A program made the position numbers and the translations under genes. From Lichenostomus cassidix (Eukaryota; Chordata; Aves; Passeriformes; Meliphagidae), in assembly GCA_008360975.2 (NCBI GenBank), contig VLJF02000047.1:3099698-3163697 (forward strand): 64,000 nt of DNA. Reading direction: 5' to 3'. The stretch's first letter is position 1. Each line of letters starts with the position of its first letter. The notes below the pieces were generated by a model, which made no database searches, was not told where the DNA came from, and was given only the letters and a program-made list of their open reading frames with translations. Positions 11,308 to 23,700 of this stretch are shown here, in pieces.

Positions 11308-14300
11308 CAGGCCCTCCAAGTCCATTTCCAGGTCACTTACTTTGTACAGATCCCAGGAAAAACCAGGTCTCCATCACAGGCCCTCCATGTCCACTTCCAG
11401 GTCACTTACCTTGTACAGATCCCAGGAAAAACGAGGTCTCCATCACAGGCGCTCCAAGTCCACTTCCAGGTCACTTACTTGGTACAGATCCCAGGAAAAA
11501 CCAGGTCTCCATCACAGGCCCTCCATGTCCACTTCCTGGTCACTTACATTGTACAGATCCCAGGAAAAACCAGGTCTCCAACACAGGCCCTCCAAGTCCA
11601 CCTCCACGCCACTTACTTTCTACAGACCGCGGGGCAATCCAGGTCTCCAGCATAGACGCTCCAAGTCCACTTCCAGATCACTTACCTTGTACAGATCCCA
11701 GGAAAAACTAGGTCTCCATCACAGGCGTTCTATGTCCTTTTCCAGGTCACTTACTTTGTACAGATCCCAGGAAAATCCAGGTCTCCATCACAGGCGCTCT
11801 ATGTCCTTTTCCAGGTCACTTACTTTGTACAGATCCCAGGAAAAACAGGCCTCCATCACAGGCGCTCTATGTCCACTTCCAGGTCACTTACTTTGTACAG
11901 ATCCCAGGATAAACCAGGACTCCAACACAGGCCCTCCAAGTCCACTTCCAGGTCACTTACTTTGTACAGATCCCAGGAAAACCAGGTCTCCATCACAGGC
12001 CCTCCAAGTCAACTTCCAGGTCACTTACTTTGTACAGATCCCAGGAAAAACCAGGTCTCCATCACAGGCGCTCTAAGTCCATCTCAAGGCCACTTACTTT
12101 CTACACAGCATGGGAACATCATGGCCTCCAGCACAGACGCTCTAAGTCCACGTCCACCGCACTTACCTTGTACAGATGCCAGGAAAAACCAGGTCTCCAT
12201 CACCGGCACTCTATGTCCACTTCCAGGTCACTTACTTTGTACAGATCCCAGGAAAAACCAGGTCCCCATCACAGGCCCTCCACGTCCACTTCCAGGTCAC
12301 TTACTTTGTACAGATCCCAGGAAAAACCAGGTCTCCATCACAGGCCCTCCATGTCCACTTCCAGGTCACTTACTTTGTACAGATCCCAGGAAAAACCAGG
12401 TCTCCATCACAGGCCCTCCATGTCCACTTCCAGGTCACTTACCTTGTACAGATCCCAGGAAAAACCAGGTCTCCATCACAGGCCCTCCATGTCCACTTCC
12501 AGGTCACTTACTTGTACAGATCCCAGGAAAAACCAGGTCTCCATCACAGGCCCTCCATGTCCACTTCCAGGTCACTTACCTTGTACAGATCCCAGGAAAA
12601 ACCAGGTCTCCAGCATAGACGCTCCAAGTCCACCTCCACGCCACTTACTTTCTACAGACTGTGGGGCAATCCAGGTCTCCAGCATAGACACTCCAAGTCC
12701 ACTCCACATCACTGACTTTGTACAGATCCCAGGAAAAAACAGGTCTCCATCACAGGCCCTCCATGTCCACTTCCAGGTCACTTACCTTGTACAGATCCCA
12801 GGAAAAACCAGGTCTCCATCACAGGCCCTCCAAGTCCACTTCCAGGTCACTTACTTTGTACAGATCCCAGGAAAAACCAGGTCTCCATCACAGGCCCTCC
12901 AAGTCCACTTCCAGGTCACTTACTTTGTACAGATCCCAGGAAAAACCAGGTCTCCATCACAGGCCCTCCAAGTCCACTTCCAGGTCACTTACCTTGTACA
13001 GATCCCAGGAAAAACCAGGTCTCCAGCATAGACGCTACAAGTCCACCTCCACGCCACTTACTTTCTACAGACCGCGGGGCAATCCAGGTCTCCATCACAG
13101 GCGCTCTATGTCCACTTCCAGGTCACTTACTTTGTACAGATCCCAGGAAAAACCAGGTCTCCATCACAGGCCCTCCATGTCCACTTCCAGGTCACTTACT
13201 TTGTACAGATCCCAGGAAAAACCAGGTCTCCATCACAGGCCCTCCATGTCCACTTCCAGGTCACTTACCTTGCACAGATCCCAGGAAAAACCAGGTCTCC
13301 AGCATAGACGCTCCATGTCCACCTCCACGCCACTTACTTTCTACAGACCGCGGGGCAATCCAGGTCTCCAGCATAGACGCTCCAACTCCACTTCCAGGCC
13401 ACTTACTTTGTACAGATCCCAGGAAAAACTAGGTCTCCATCACAGGCGCTCTATGTCCTTTTCCAGGTCACTTACTTCGTACAGATCCCAGGAAAAACCA
13501 GGTCTCCATCACAGGCCCTCCAAGTCCACTTCCAGGTCATTTACTTTGAAAAGATCCCAGGAAAAAACAGGTCTCCATCACAGGCGCTCTATGTCCACTT
13601 CCAGGTCACTTACTTTTTACAGATCCCAGGAAAAAACAGGTCCCCATCACAGGCCCTCCAAGTCCACTCCACATCATTTACTTTCTACAGATCCCAGGAA
13701 AAACCAGGTCTCCATCACAGGCCCTCCAAGTCCACCTCCACGCCACTTACTTTCTACAGACAGCGGGGCAATGCAGGTCTCCAGCATAGACCCTCCAAGT
13801 CCACTCCACATCACTGACTTTGTACAAATCCCAGGAAAAAACAGGTCTCCATCACAGGCCCTCCATGTCCACTTCCAGGTCACTTACCTTGTACAGATCC
13901 CAGGATAAACAGGTCTCCATCACAGGCCCTCCAAGTCCACTTCCAGGTCACTTACTTTGTACAGATCCCAGGAAAAAACAGGTCTCCATCACAGGCCCTC
14001 CAAGTCCACTTCCAGGTCACTTACTTGCTACACATCCCAGGAAAAACCAGGTCTCCATCACAGGCCCTCAAAGTCCACTTCCAGGTCACTTACGTTTCAA
14101 AGATCCCAGGAAAAACCAGGTCTCCATCACAGGCGCTCTAAGACCATCTCAAGGCCACTTACTTTCTACACAGCATGGGCACATCAAGGCCTCCAGTACA
14201 GACGCTCTAAGTCCACATCCACCCCACTTACCTTGTACAGATGCCAGGAAAAACCAGGTCTCCATCACCGGCAATCTATGTCCACTTCCAGGTCACTTAC

Positions 14301-14322
14301 TTTGTACAGATCCCAGGAAAAA

Positions 14323-14364
14323 CCAGGTCATCAGCTCATGTCTTGGTCACTTTGTGAGGAAAAA
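14323..14364 (-). repeat. Degenerate 42-bp monomer
   Basis: The spacing between successive CCAGGT landmarks drops from 69 to 42 bp here. The interior (CATCAGCTCATGTCTTGGTC and a following TGTGAGG) no longer matches the canonical TCCATCACAGGCCCTCC block. The loss is 27 bp, a multiple of three, so the frame downstream is unchanged. It is either an internal deletion with substitutions or an old diverged copy. Confidence 0.7.
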
Positions 14365-17263
14365 CCAGGTCTCCATCACAGGCCCTCCATGTCCACTTCC
14401 AGGTCACTTACTTTGTACAGATCCCAGGAAAAACCAGGTCTCCATCACAGGCCCTCCATGTCCACTTCCAGGTCACTTACCTGGTACAGATCCCAGGAAA
14501 AACCAGGTCTCCATCACAGGCCTTCCAAGTCCACTTCCAGGTCACTTACCTTGTACAGATCCCAGGAAAAACCAGGTCTCCATCACAGGCCCTCCATGTC
14601 CACTTCCAGGTCACTTACCTTGTACAGATCCCAGGAAAAACCAGGTCTCCATCACAGGCCCTCCAAGTCCACTTCCAGGTCACTTACTTGCTACACATCC
14701 CAGGAAAAACCAGGTCTCCATCACAGGCCCTCCATATCCACGTCCAGGTCACTTACCTTGTACAGATCCCAGGAAAAACCAGGTCTCCAGCATAGACGCT
14801 CCAAGTCCACCTCCACGCCACTTACTTTCTACAGACTGCGGGGCAATCCAGGTCTCCAGCATAGACCCTCCAAGTCCACTCCACATCACTGACTTTGTAC
14901 AGATCCCAGGAAAAAACAGGTCTCCATCACAGACCCTCCATGTCCACCTCCACGCCACTTACCTTGTACAGATCCCAGGAAAAACCAGGTCTCCATCACA
15001 GGCCCTCCATGTCCACTTCCAGGTCACTTACCTTGTACAGATCCCAGGAAAAACCAGGTCGCCATCACAGGCCCTCCATGTCCACTTCCAGGTCACTTAC
15101 CTTGTACAGATCCCAGGAAAAACCAGGTCGCCATCACAGGCCCTCCATGTCCACTTCCAGGTCACTTACCTTGTACAGATCCCAGGAAAAAACAGGTCTC
15201 CATCACAGGCCCTCCAAGTCCACTTCCAGGTCACTTATTTTGTACAGATCCCAGGAAAAACCAGGTCTCCATCACAGGCCCTCCATGTCCACTTCCAGGT
15301 CACTTACCTTGTACAGATCCCAGGAAAAACCAGGTCTCCATCACAGGCCCTCCAAGTCCACTTCCAGGTCACTTACTTTGTACAGATCCCAGGAAAAACC
15401 AGATCCCCATCACAGGCCCTCCAAGTCCACCTCCACATCACTTACATTGAACAGATCCCAGGAAAAACCAGGTCTCCATCACAGGCGCTCTATGGCCACT
15501 TCCAGGTCACTTACTTTGTACAGATCCCAGGAAAAAACAGGTCTCCATCACAGGCACTCTATGTCCACTTCCACATCACTTACTTTGTACAGATCCCAGG
15601 AAAAAACAGGTCTCCATCACAGGCGCTCTATGGCCACTTCCAGGTCACTTACTTTGTACAGATCCCAGGAAAAAACAGGTCTCCATCTCAGGCCCTCCAT
15701 GTCCACTTCCAGGTCACTTACCGTGTACAGATCCCAGGAAAAACCAGGTCTCCATCACAAGCCCTCCAAGTCCACCTCCACGCCACTTACTTTCTACAGA
15801 CAGCGGGGCAATCCAGGTCTCCAGCATAGACGCTCCAAGTCCACTTCCAGGTCACTTACTTTGTACAGATCCCAGGAAAAACCAGGTCTCCATCACCGGC
15901 ACTCTATGTCCACTTCCAGGTCACTTACTTTGTACAGATCCCAGGAAAAACCAGGTCTCCATCACAGGCCCTCCATGTCCACTTCCAGGTCACTTACTTT
16001 GTACAGATCCCAGGAAAAACCAGGTCTCCATCACAGGCCCTCCATGTCCACTTCCAGGTCACTTACCTTGTACAGATCCCAGGAAAAACCAGGTCTCCAT
16101 CACAGGCCCTCCATGTCCACTTCCAGGTCACTTACCTTGTACAGATCCCAGGAAAAAACAGGTCTCCATCACAGGCCCTCCAAGTCCACTTCCAGGTCAC
16201 TTACCTTGTACAGATCCCAGGAAAAACCAGGTCTCCATCACAGGCCCTCCATGTCCACTTCCAGGTCACTTACCTTGTACAGATCCCAGGAAAAACCAGG
16301 TCTCCATCACAGGCCCTCCAAGTCCACTTCCAGGTCACTTACCTTGTACAGATCCCAGGAAAAACCAGGTCTCCATCACAGGCCCTCCATGTCCACTTCC
16401 AGGTCACTTACCTTGTACAGATCCCAGGAAAAACCAGGTCTCCATCACAGGCGCTCTATGTCCTTTTCCAGGTCACTTACTTTGTACAGATCCCAGGAAA
16501 AACCAGGTCTCCATCACAGGCCCTCCAAGTCCACTTCCAGATCACTTAGGTTGCAAAGATCCCAGGAAAAACCAGGACTCCATCACAGGCGCTCTAAGTC
16601 CATCTCGAGGCCACTTACTTTCTACACAACATGGGCACATCAAGGCCTGCAGCACAGACCCTCCATGTCCACGTCCACCCCACTTACCTTGTACAGATCC
16701 CAGGAAAAACCAGGTCTCCATCACAGGCCCTCCATGTCCACTTCCAGGTCACTTACCTTGTACAGATCCCAGGAAAAACCAGGTCTCCATCACAGGCCCT
16801 CAAGTCCACTTCAGGTCACTTACTTGTACAGATCCCAGGAAAAACCAGGTCTCCATCACAGGCCCTCCATGTCACTTCCAGGTCACTTACCTTGTACAGA
16901 TCCCAGGAAAAACCAGGTCTCCATCACAGGCCCTCCAGTCCACTTCCAGGTCACTTACTTTGTACAGATCCCAGGAAAAACCAGGTCTCCATCACAGGCC
17001 CTCCAAGTCCACTTCCAGGTCATTTACTTTGAAAAGATCCCAGGAAAAACCAGGTCTCCAGCATAGACGCTCCAAGTCCACCTCCACGCCACTTACTTTC
17101 TACAGACTGCGGGGCAATCCAGGTCTCCAGCATAGACCCTCCAAGTCCACTCCACATCACTGACTTTGTACAAATCCCAGGAAAAAACAGGTCTCCATCA
17201 CAGGCCCTCCATGTCCACTTCCAGGTCACTTACCTTGTACAGATCCCAGGAAAAACCAGGTCT

Positions 17264-17268
17264 CCATC
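17264..17268. repeat. Target-site duplication, left of LTR copy 1
   Basis: CCATC directly precedes the LTR's TGT end and is repeated at 17780-17784. An uninterrupted monomer has a single CCATC in GGTCTCCATCACAGG, so the duplication was created by insertion. Confidence 0.85.
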
Positions 17269-17779
17269 TGTCCTAGGTTGCAATATTGATGTAGTTAAGT
17301 ATTCTATTACCACCAGCTGTGGGCCATTAGCTGCTATCACCCACTCCGGATGACAGGCAATGGGCCATCTGTTAGCTATTATCACTTGCTAACGACCCAC
17401 CCCGCATGACAGGCAATGGGCCATCAGGGACCCACCGTGTGACTCATGGACTTATCTCATCCCATTGTGAGATGCTCTGCCGAGGAGGGAGGAGCCAGGT
17501 GTTCCCACCTGGATATAACCTGGCCCTGGAACTGCCTGAGCTAGCCCTGTCTACTGGGTTCCCAGAGGACCAGAGCTACCACTGGATCTTCAGCTGGAGA
17601 CTAGACCTTCACAGGATCACCGCTTCAACTGGACTACTTCAGTTGGACTGCTACTACCACCCTAACAGGGTGTTAGGTTGTATCTGACTTTGTCAGTGCT
17701 TTTCCTTGTATTATTTCACTTATTTTTAATTTCAATCTTGACTTGTGATCTCCCACTGGTTTGTTTTAAAACCAATACA
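17269..17779 (+). mobile_element. Solo LTR of an endogenous retrovirus-like element, copy 1
   Basis: A 511-bp non-satellite block begins TGT, ends ACA and has a 5-bp target duplication (CCATC), as expected for a retroviral LTR. A TATAA lies at 17514-17518, and the 3' third is T-rich. The upstream part contains a directly repeated ATGACAGGCAATGGGCCATC (17350-17369 and 17406-17425), like a U3 enhancer duplication. No internal retroviral genes flank it, so it is a solo LTR. It differs from copies 2 and 3 by one extra G and two substitutions that I can see. A 5-bp duplication is typical of ERVL/MaLR-type elements, but I cannot assign a family. The short open frames inside it are not genes. Confidence 0.85.
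17514..17518 (+). promoter_or_regulatory. TATA box of LTR copy 1
   Basis: TATAA in the context GGATATAACC, about 245 bases into the LTR, where a U3 promoter would be expected. Transcription from it would run rightward into the stop-free, C-rich strand of the satellite. Activity is inferred only. Confidence 0.55.
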
Positions 17780-17784
17780 CCATC
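17780..17784. repeat. Target-site duplication, right of LTR copy 1
   Basis: CCATC follows the ACA end and continues directly into ACAGGCCCTCC, restoring the interrupted monomer. Confidence 0.85.
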
Positions 17785-20700
17785 ACAGGCCCTCCAAGTC
17801 CACTTCCAGGTCACTTACTTTGTACAGATCCCAGGAAAAACCAGGTCTCCATCACAGGCCCTCCATGTCCACTTCCAGGTCACTTACTTTGTACAGATCC
17901 CAGGAAAAACCAGATCCCCATCACAGGCACTCTATGTCCACTTCCACATCACTTACTTTGTACAGATCCCAGGAAAAACCAGGTCTCCATCAGAGGCGCT
18001 CTATGGCCACTTCCAGGTCACTTACTTTGTACAGATCCCAGGAAAAACCAGGTCTCCATCACAGGCGCTCTAAGTCCATCTCGAGGCCACTTACTTTCTA
18101 CACAGCATGGGCACATCAAGGCCTCCAGCACTGACGCTCTAAGTCCACACCCACCCCACTTACCTTGTACAGATCCCAGGAAAAAACAGGTCTCCATCAC
18201 AGGCGCTGCAAGTCCACTTCCAGGTCACTTACTTTGTACAGATCCCAGGAAAAACCAGGTCTCCATCACAGGCCCTCCAAGTCCACTTCCAGGTCACTTA
18301 CTTTGTACAGATCCCAGGAAAAACCAGGTCTCCATCACAGGCACTCTATGGCCACTTCCAGGTCACTTACTTGGTACAGATCCCAGGAAAAACCAGGTCT
18401 CCATCACAGGCACTCTATGGCCACTTCCAGGTCACTTACTTTGTACAGATCCCAGGAAAAACCAGGTCTCCATCACAAGCCCTCCAAGTCCACCTCCACG
18501 CCACTTACTTTCTACAGACTGCGGGGCAATCCAGGTCTCCAGCATAGACCCTCCAAGTCCACTCCACATCACTGACTTTGTACAGATCCCAGGAAAAAAC
18601 AGGTCTCCATCACAGGCCCTCCAAGTCCACTTCCAGGTCACTTACTTTCTACAGACTGCAGGAAAAACCAGGTCTCCATCACAGGCGCTCCATGTCCACT
18701 TCCAGGTCACTTACTTTGTACAGATCCCAGGAAAAACCAGGTCCCCATCACAGGCCCTCCAAGTCCACTTCCAGGTCACTTACTTTGTACAGATCCCAGG
18801 AAAAACCAGGTCTCCATCACAGGCGCTCTATGTCCACTTCCAGGTCACTTACTTTGTACAGATCCCAGGAAAAACCAGGTCTCCATCACAGGCCCTCCAA
18901 GTCCACTTCCAGGTCACTTACTTTGTACAGATCCCAGGAAAAAACAGGTCTCCATCACAGGCCCTCCAAGTCCACTTCCAGGTCACTTACTTGCTACAGA
19001 TCCCAGGAAAAACCAGGTCTCCATCACAGGCCCTCAAAGTCCACTTCCAGGTCACTTACGTTGCAAAGATCCCAGGAAAAACCAGGTCTCCATCACAGGC
19101 GCTCTAAGTCCATCTCAAGGCCACTTACTTTCTACACAGCATGGGCACATCAAGGCCTCCAGTACAGACGCTCTAAGTCCACGTCCACCCCACTTACCTT
19201 GTACAGATGCCAGGAAAAACCAGGTCTCCATCACCGGCACTCCATGTCCACTTCCAGGTCACTTACTTTGTACAGATCCCAGGAAAAACCAGGTCTCCAT
19301 CACAGGCCCTCCATGTCCACTTCCAGGTCACTTACTTTGTACAGATCCCAGGAAAAACAGGTCTCCATCACAGGCCCTCCATGTCCACTTCCAGGTCACT
19401 TACTTTGTACAGATCCCAGGAAAACCAGGTCTCCATCACAGGCCCTCCAAGTCCACTTCCAGGTCACTTACTTTGTACAGATCCCAGGAAAAACCAGGTC
19501 TCCATCACAGGCCCTCCATGTCCACTTCCAGGTCACTTACCTTGTACAGATCCCAGGAAAAACGAGGTCTCCATCACAGGCCCTCCATGTCCACTTCCAG
19601 GTCACTTACCTTGTACAGATCCCAGGAAAAACCAGGTCTCCAGCATAGACGCTCCAAGTCCACCTCCACGCCACTTACTTTCTACAGACTGTGGGGCAAT
19701 CCAGGTCTCCAGCATAGACACTCCAAGTCCACTCCACATCACTGACTTTGTACAGATCCCAGGAAAAAACAGGTCTCCATCACAGGCCCTCCATGTCCAC
19801 CTCCACGCCACTTACCTTGTACAGATCCCAGGAAAAACCAGGTCTCCATCACAGGCCCTCCATGTCCACTTCCAGGTCACTTACTTTGTACAGATCCCAG
19901 GAAAAACCAGGTCTCCATCACAGGCCCTCCATGTCCACTTCCAGGTCACTTACCTTGTACAGATCCCAGGAAAAAACAGGTCTCCATCACAGGCCCTCCA
20001 AGTCCACTTCCAGGTCACTTACTTTGTACAGATCCCAGGAAAAACCAGGTCTCCATCACAGGCCCTCCATGTCCACTTCCAGGTCACTTACCTTGTACAG
20101 ATCCCAGGAAAAACCAGGTCTCCAGCATAGACACTCCAAGTCCACCTCCACGCCACTTACTTTCTACAGACCGCGGGGCAATCCAGGTCTCCATCACAGG
20201 CGCTCTATGGCCACTTCCAGGTCACTTACCTTGTACAGATGCTAGGAAAAACCAGGTCTCCATCACCGGCGCTCTATGTCCACTTCCAGGTCACTTACTT
20301 TGTACAGATCCCAGGAAAAACCAGGTCTCCATCACAGGCCCTCCATGTCCACTTCCAGGTCACTTACCTTGTACAGATCCCAGGAAAAACCAGGTCTCCA
20401 TCACAGGCCCTCCATGTCCACTTCCAGGTCACTTACCTTGTACAGATCCCAGGAAAAACCAGGTCTCCAGCATAGACACTCCAAGTCCACCTCCACGCCA
20501 CTTACTTTCTACAGACCGCGGGGCAATCCAGGTCTCCAGCATAGACGCTCCAAGTCCACTTCCAGGCCACTTACTTTGTACAGATCCCAGGAAAAACTAG
20601 GTCTCCATCACAGGCGCTCTATGTCCTTTTCCAGGTCACTTACTTTGTACAGATCCCAGGAAAAACCAGGTCTCCATCACAGGCCCTCCATGTCCACTTC

Positions 20701-23700
20701 CAGGTCATTTACTTTGTACAGATCCCAGGAAAAACCAGGTCTCCATCACAGGCCCTCCAAGTCCACTTCCAGGTCACTTACTTTGTACAGATCCCAAGAA
20801 AAAACAGGTCCCCATCACAGGCGCTCCAAGTCCACTCCACATAACTTACTTTGTTCAGATCCCAGGAAAAAACAGGTTCCCATCACAGGCCCTCCAAGTC
20901 CACTCCACATCATTTACTTTGTACAGATCCCAGGAAAAACCAGGTCTCCATCACAGGCGCTCTATGGCCACTTCCAGCTCACTTACTTTGTACAGATACC
21001 AGGAAAAACCAGGTCTCCATCACAGGCCCTCCATGTCCACTTCCAGGTCACTTACCTTGTACAGATCCCAGGAAAAACCAGGTCTCCATCACAGGCCCTC
21101 CAAGTCCACCTCCACGCCACTTACTTTCTACAGACAGCGGGGCAATCCAGGTCTCCAGCATAGACGCTCCAAGTCCACTCCACATCACTGACTTTGTACA
21201 GATCCCAGGAAAAACCAGGTCTCCATCACAGGCCCTCCATGTCCACCTCCACGCCACATACCTTGTACAGATCCCAGGAAAAACCAGGTCTCCATCACAG
21301 GCCCTCCATGTCCACTTCCAGGTCACTTACCTTGTACAGATCCCAGGAAAAACGAGGTCTCCATCACAGGCGCTCCAAGTCCACTTCCAGGTCACTTACT
21401 TGGTACAGATCCCAGGAAAAACCAGGTCTCCATCACAGGCCCTCCATGTCCACTTCCAGGTCACTTACATTGTACAGATCCCAGGAAAAACCAGGTCTCC
21501 ATCACAGGCCCTCCAAGTCCACCTCCACGCCACTTACTTTCTACAGACTGCGGGGCAATCCAGGTCTCCAGCATAGACCCTCCAAGTCCACTCCACATCA
21601 CTGACTTTGTACAGATCCCAGGAAAAAACAGGTCTCCATCACAGGCCCTCCATGTCCACCTCCACGCCACTTACTTTCTACAGACCGCGGGGCAATCCAG
21701 GTCTCCAGCATAGACGCTCCAAGTCCACTTCCAGGCCACTTACTTTGTACAGATCCCCGGAAAAACTAGGTCTCCATCACAGGCGCTCTATGTCCTTTTC
21801 CAGGTCACTTACTTTGTACAGATCCCAGGAAAAACCAGGTCTCCATCACAGGCCCTCAAAGTCCACTTCCAGGTCATTCACTTTGTACAGATCCCAGGAA
21901 AAAACAGGTCCCCATCACAGGCCCTCCAAGTCCACTCCACATCACTTACTTTGTACAGATCCCAGGAAAAAACAGGTCCCCATCACAGGCCCTCCAAGTC
22001 CACTCCACATCATTTACTTTGTACAGATCCCAGGAAAAACCAGGTCTCCATCACAGGCCCTCCATGTCCACTTCCAGGTCACTTACCTTGTACAGATCCC
22101 AGGAAAAACCAGGTCTCCATCACAGGCCCTCCAAGTCCACCTCCACGCCACTTACTTTCTACAGACAGCGGGGCAATCCAGGTCTCCAGCATAGACGCTC
22201 CAAGTCCACTCCACATCACTGACTTTGTACAGATCCCAGGAAAAAACAGGTCTCCATCACAGGCCCTCCATGTCCACCTCCACGCCACTTACCTTGTACA
22301 GATCCCAGGAAAAACCAGGTCTCCATCACAGGCCCTCCATGTCCACTTCCAGGTCACTTACTTTGTACAGATCCCAGGAAAACCAGGTCTCCATCACAGG
22401 CCCTCCAAGTCCACTTCCAGGTCACTTACTTTGTACAGATCCCAGGAAAAACCAGGTCTCCATCACAGGCGCTCTAAGTCCATCTCAAGGCCACTTACTT
22501 TCTACACAGCATGTGAACATCATGGCCTCCAGCACAGACGCTCTTAGTCCACGTCCACCCCACTTACTTTGTACAGATGCCAGGAAAAACCAGGTCTCCA
22601 TCACCGGCACTCTATGTCCACTTCCAGGTCACTTACTTTGTACAGATCCCAGGAAAAACCAGGTCCCCATCACAGGCCCTCCATGTCCACCTCCAGGTCA
22701 CTTACCTTGTACAGATCCCAGGAAAAACCAGGTCTCCATCACAGGCCCTCCATGTCCACTTCCAGGTCACTTACCTTGTACAGATCCCAGGAAAAACCAG
22801 GTCTCCATCACAGGCCCTCCATGTCCACTTCCAGGTCACTTACCTTGTACAGATCCCAGGAAAAACCAGGTCTCCAGCATAGACGCTCCAAGTCCACCTC
22901 CACGCCACTTACTTTCTACAGACCGCGGGGCAATCCAGGTCTCCAGCATAGACGCACCAAGTCCACTTCCAGGTCACTTACTTTGTACAGATCCCAGGAA
23001 AAAACAGGTCTCCATCACAGGCCATCCAAGTCCACTTCCAGGTCACTTACTTTGTACAGATCCCAGGAAAAACCAGGTCTCCATCTCAGGCCCTCCATGT
23101 CCACTTCCAGGTCACTTACCTTGTACAGATCCCAGGAAAAACCAGGTCTCCATCACAGGCCCTCCAACTCCACCTCCACGCCATTTACTTTCTACAGACA
23201 GCGGGGCAATCCAGGTCTCCAGCATAGACGCTCCATGTCCACTTCCAGGTCACTTACTTTGTACAGATCCCAGGAAAAACCAGGTCTCCATCACAGGCGC
23301 TCTAAGTCCATCTCGAGGCCACTTACTTTCTACACAGCATGGGCACATCAAGGCCTCCAGCACAGACGCTCTAAGTCCACACCCACCCCACTTACCTTGT
23401 ACAGATCCCAGGAAAAAACAGGTCCCCATCACAGGACCTCCAAGTCCACTCCACGTCACTTACTTTGTACAGATCCCAGGAAAAAACCAGGTCTCCATCA
23501 CAGGCACTCTATGGCCACTTCCAGGTCACTTCCTTTGTACTGATCCCAGGAAAAAACAGGTCTCCATCACAGGCCCTCCATGTCCACCTCCACGCCACTT
23601 ACTTTCTACAGACCACGGGGCAATCCAGGTCTCCATCACAGGCCCTCCAAGTCCACTTCCAGGTCACTTACTTTGTACAGATCCCAAGAAAAAACAGGTC

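Larger units (their letters stand above)
11308..17268 (-). repeat. 69-bp satellite array, GTAAGT on - strand
   Basis: The same satellite in reverse orientation, about 86 monomers, running from the gap to the first LTR. Type B/E pairs occur near 12.65, 13.75, 14.83 and 17.1 kb, and type C copies near 12.1, 14.2 and 16.6 kb. A 42-bp degenerate unit lies at 14323-14364. Single-base deletions cluster at about 16790-16960. No unique sequence or gene is seen. Confidence 0.96.

Noticed and set aside
16631..17032. Separate 0.4-kb gene in the region just left of LTR copy 1
   Set aside because: Its apparent frame comes from several single-base deletions in ordinary monomers; no new sequence is present.
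17269..17779. Full provirus or retroviral genes around the LTRs
   Set aside because: Satellite resumes directly after each CCATC duplication; there is no primer-binding site region, gag, pol or env sequence.
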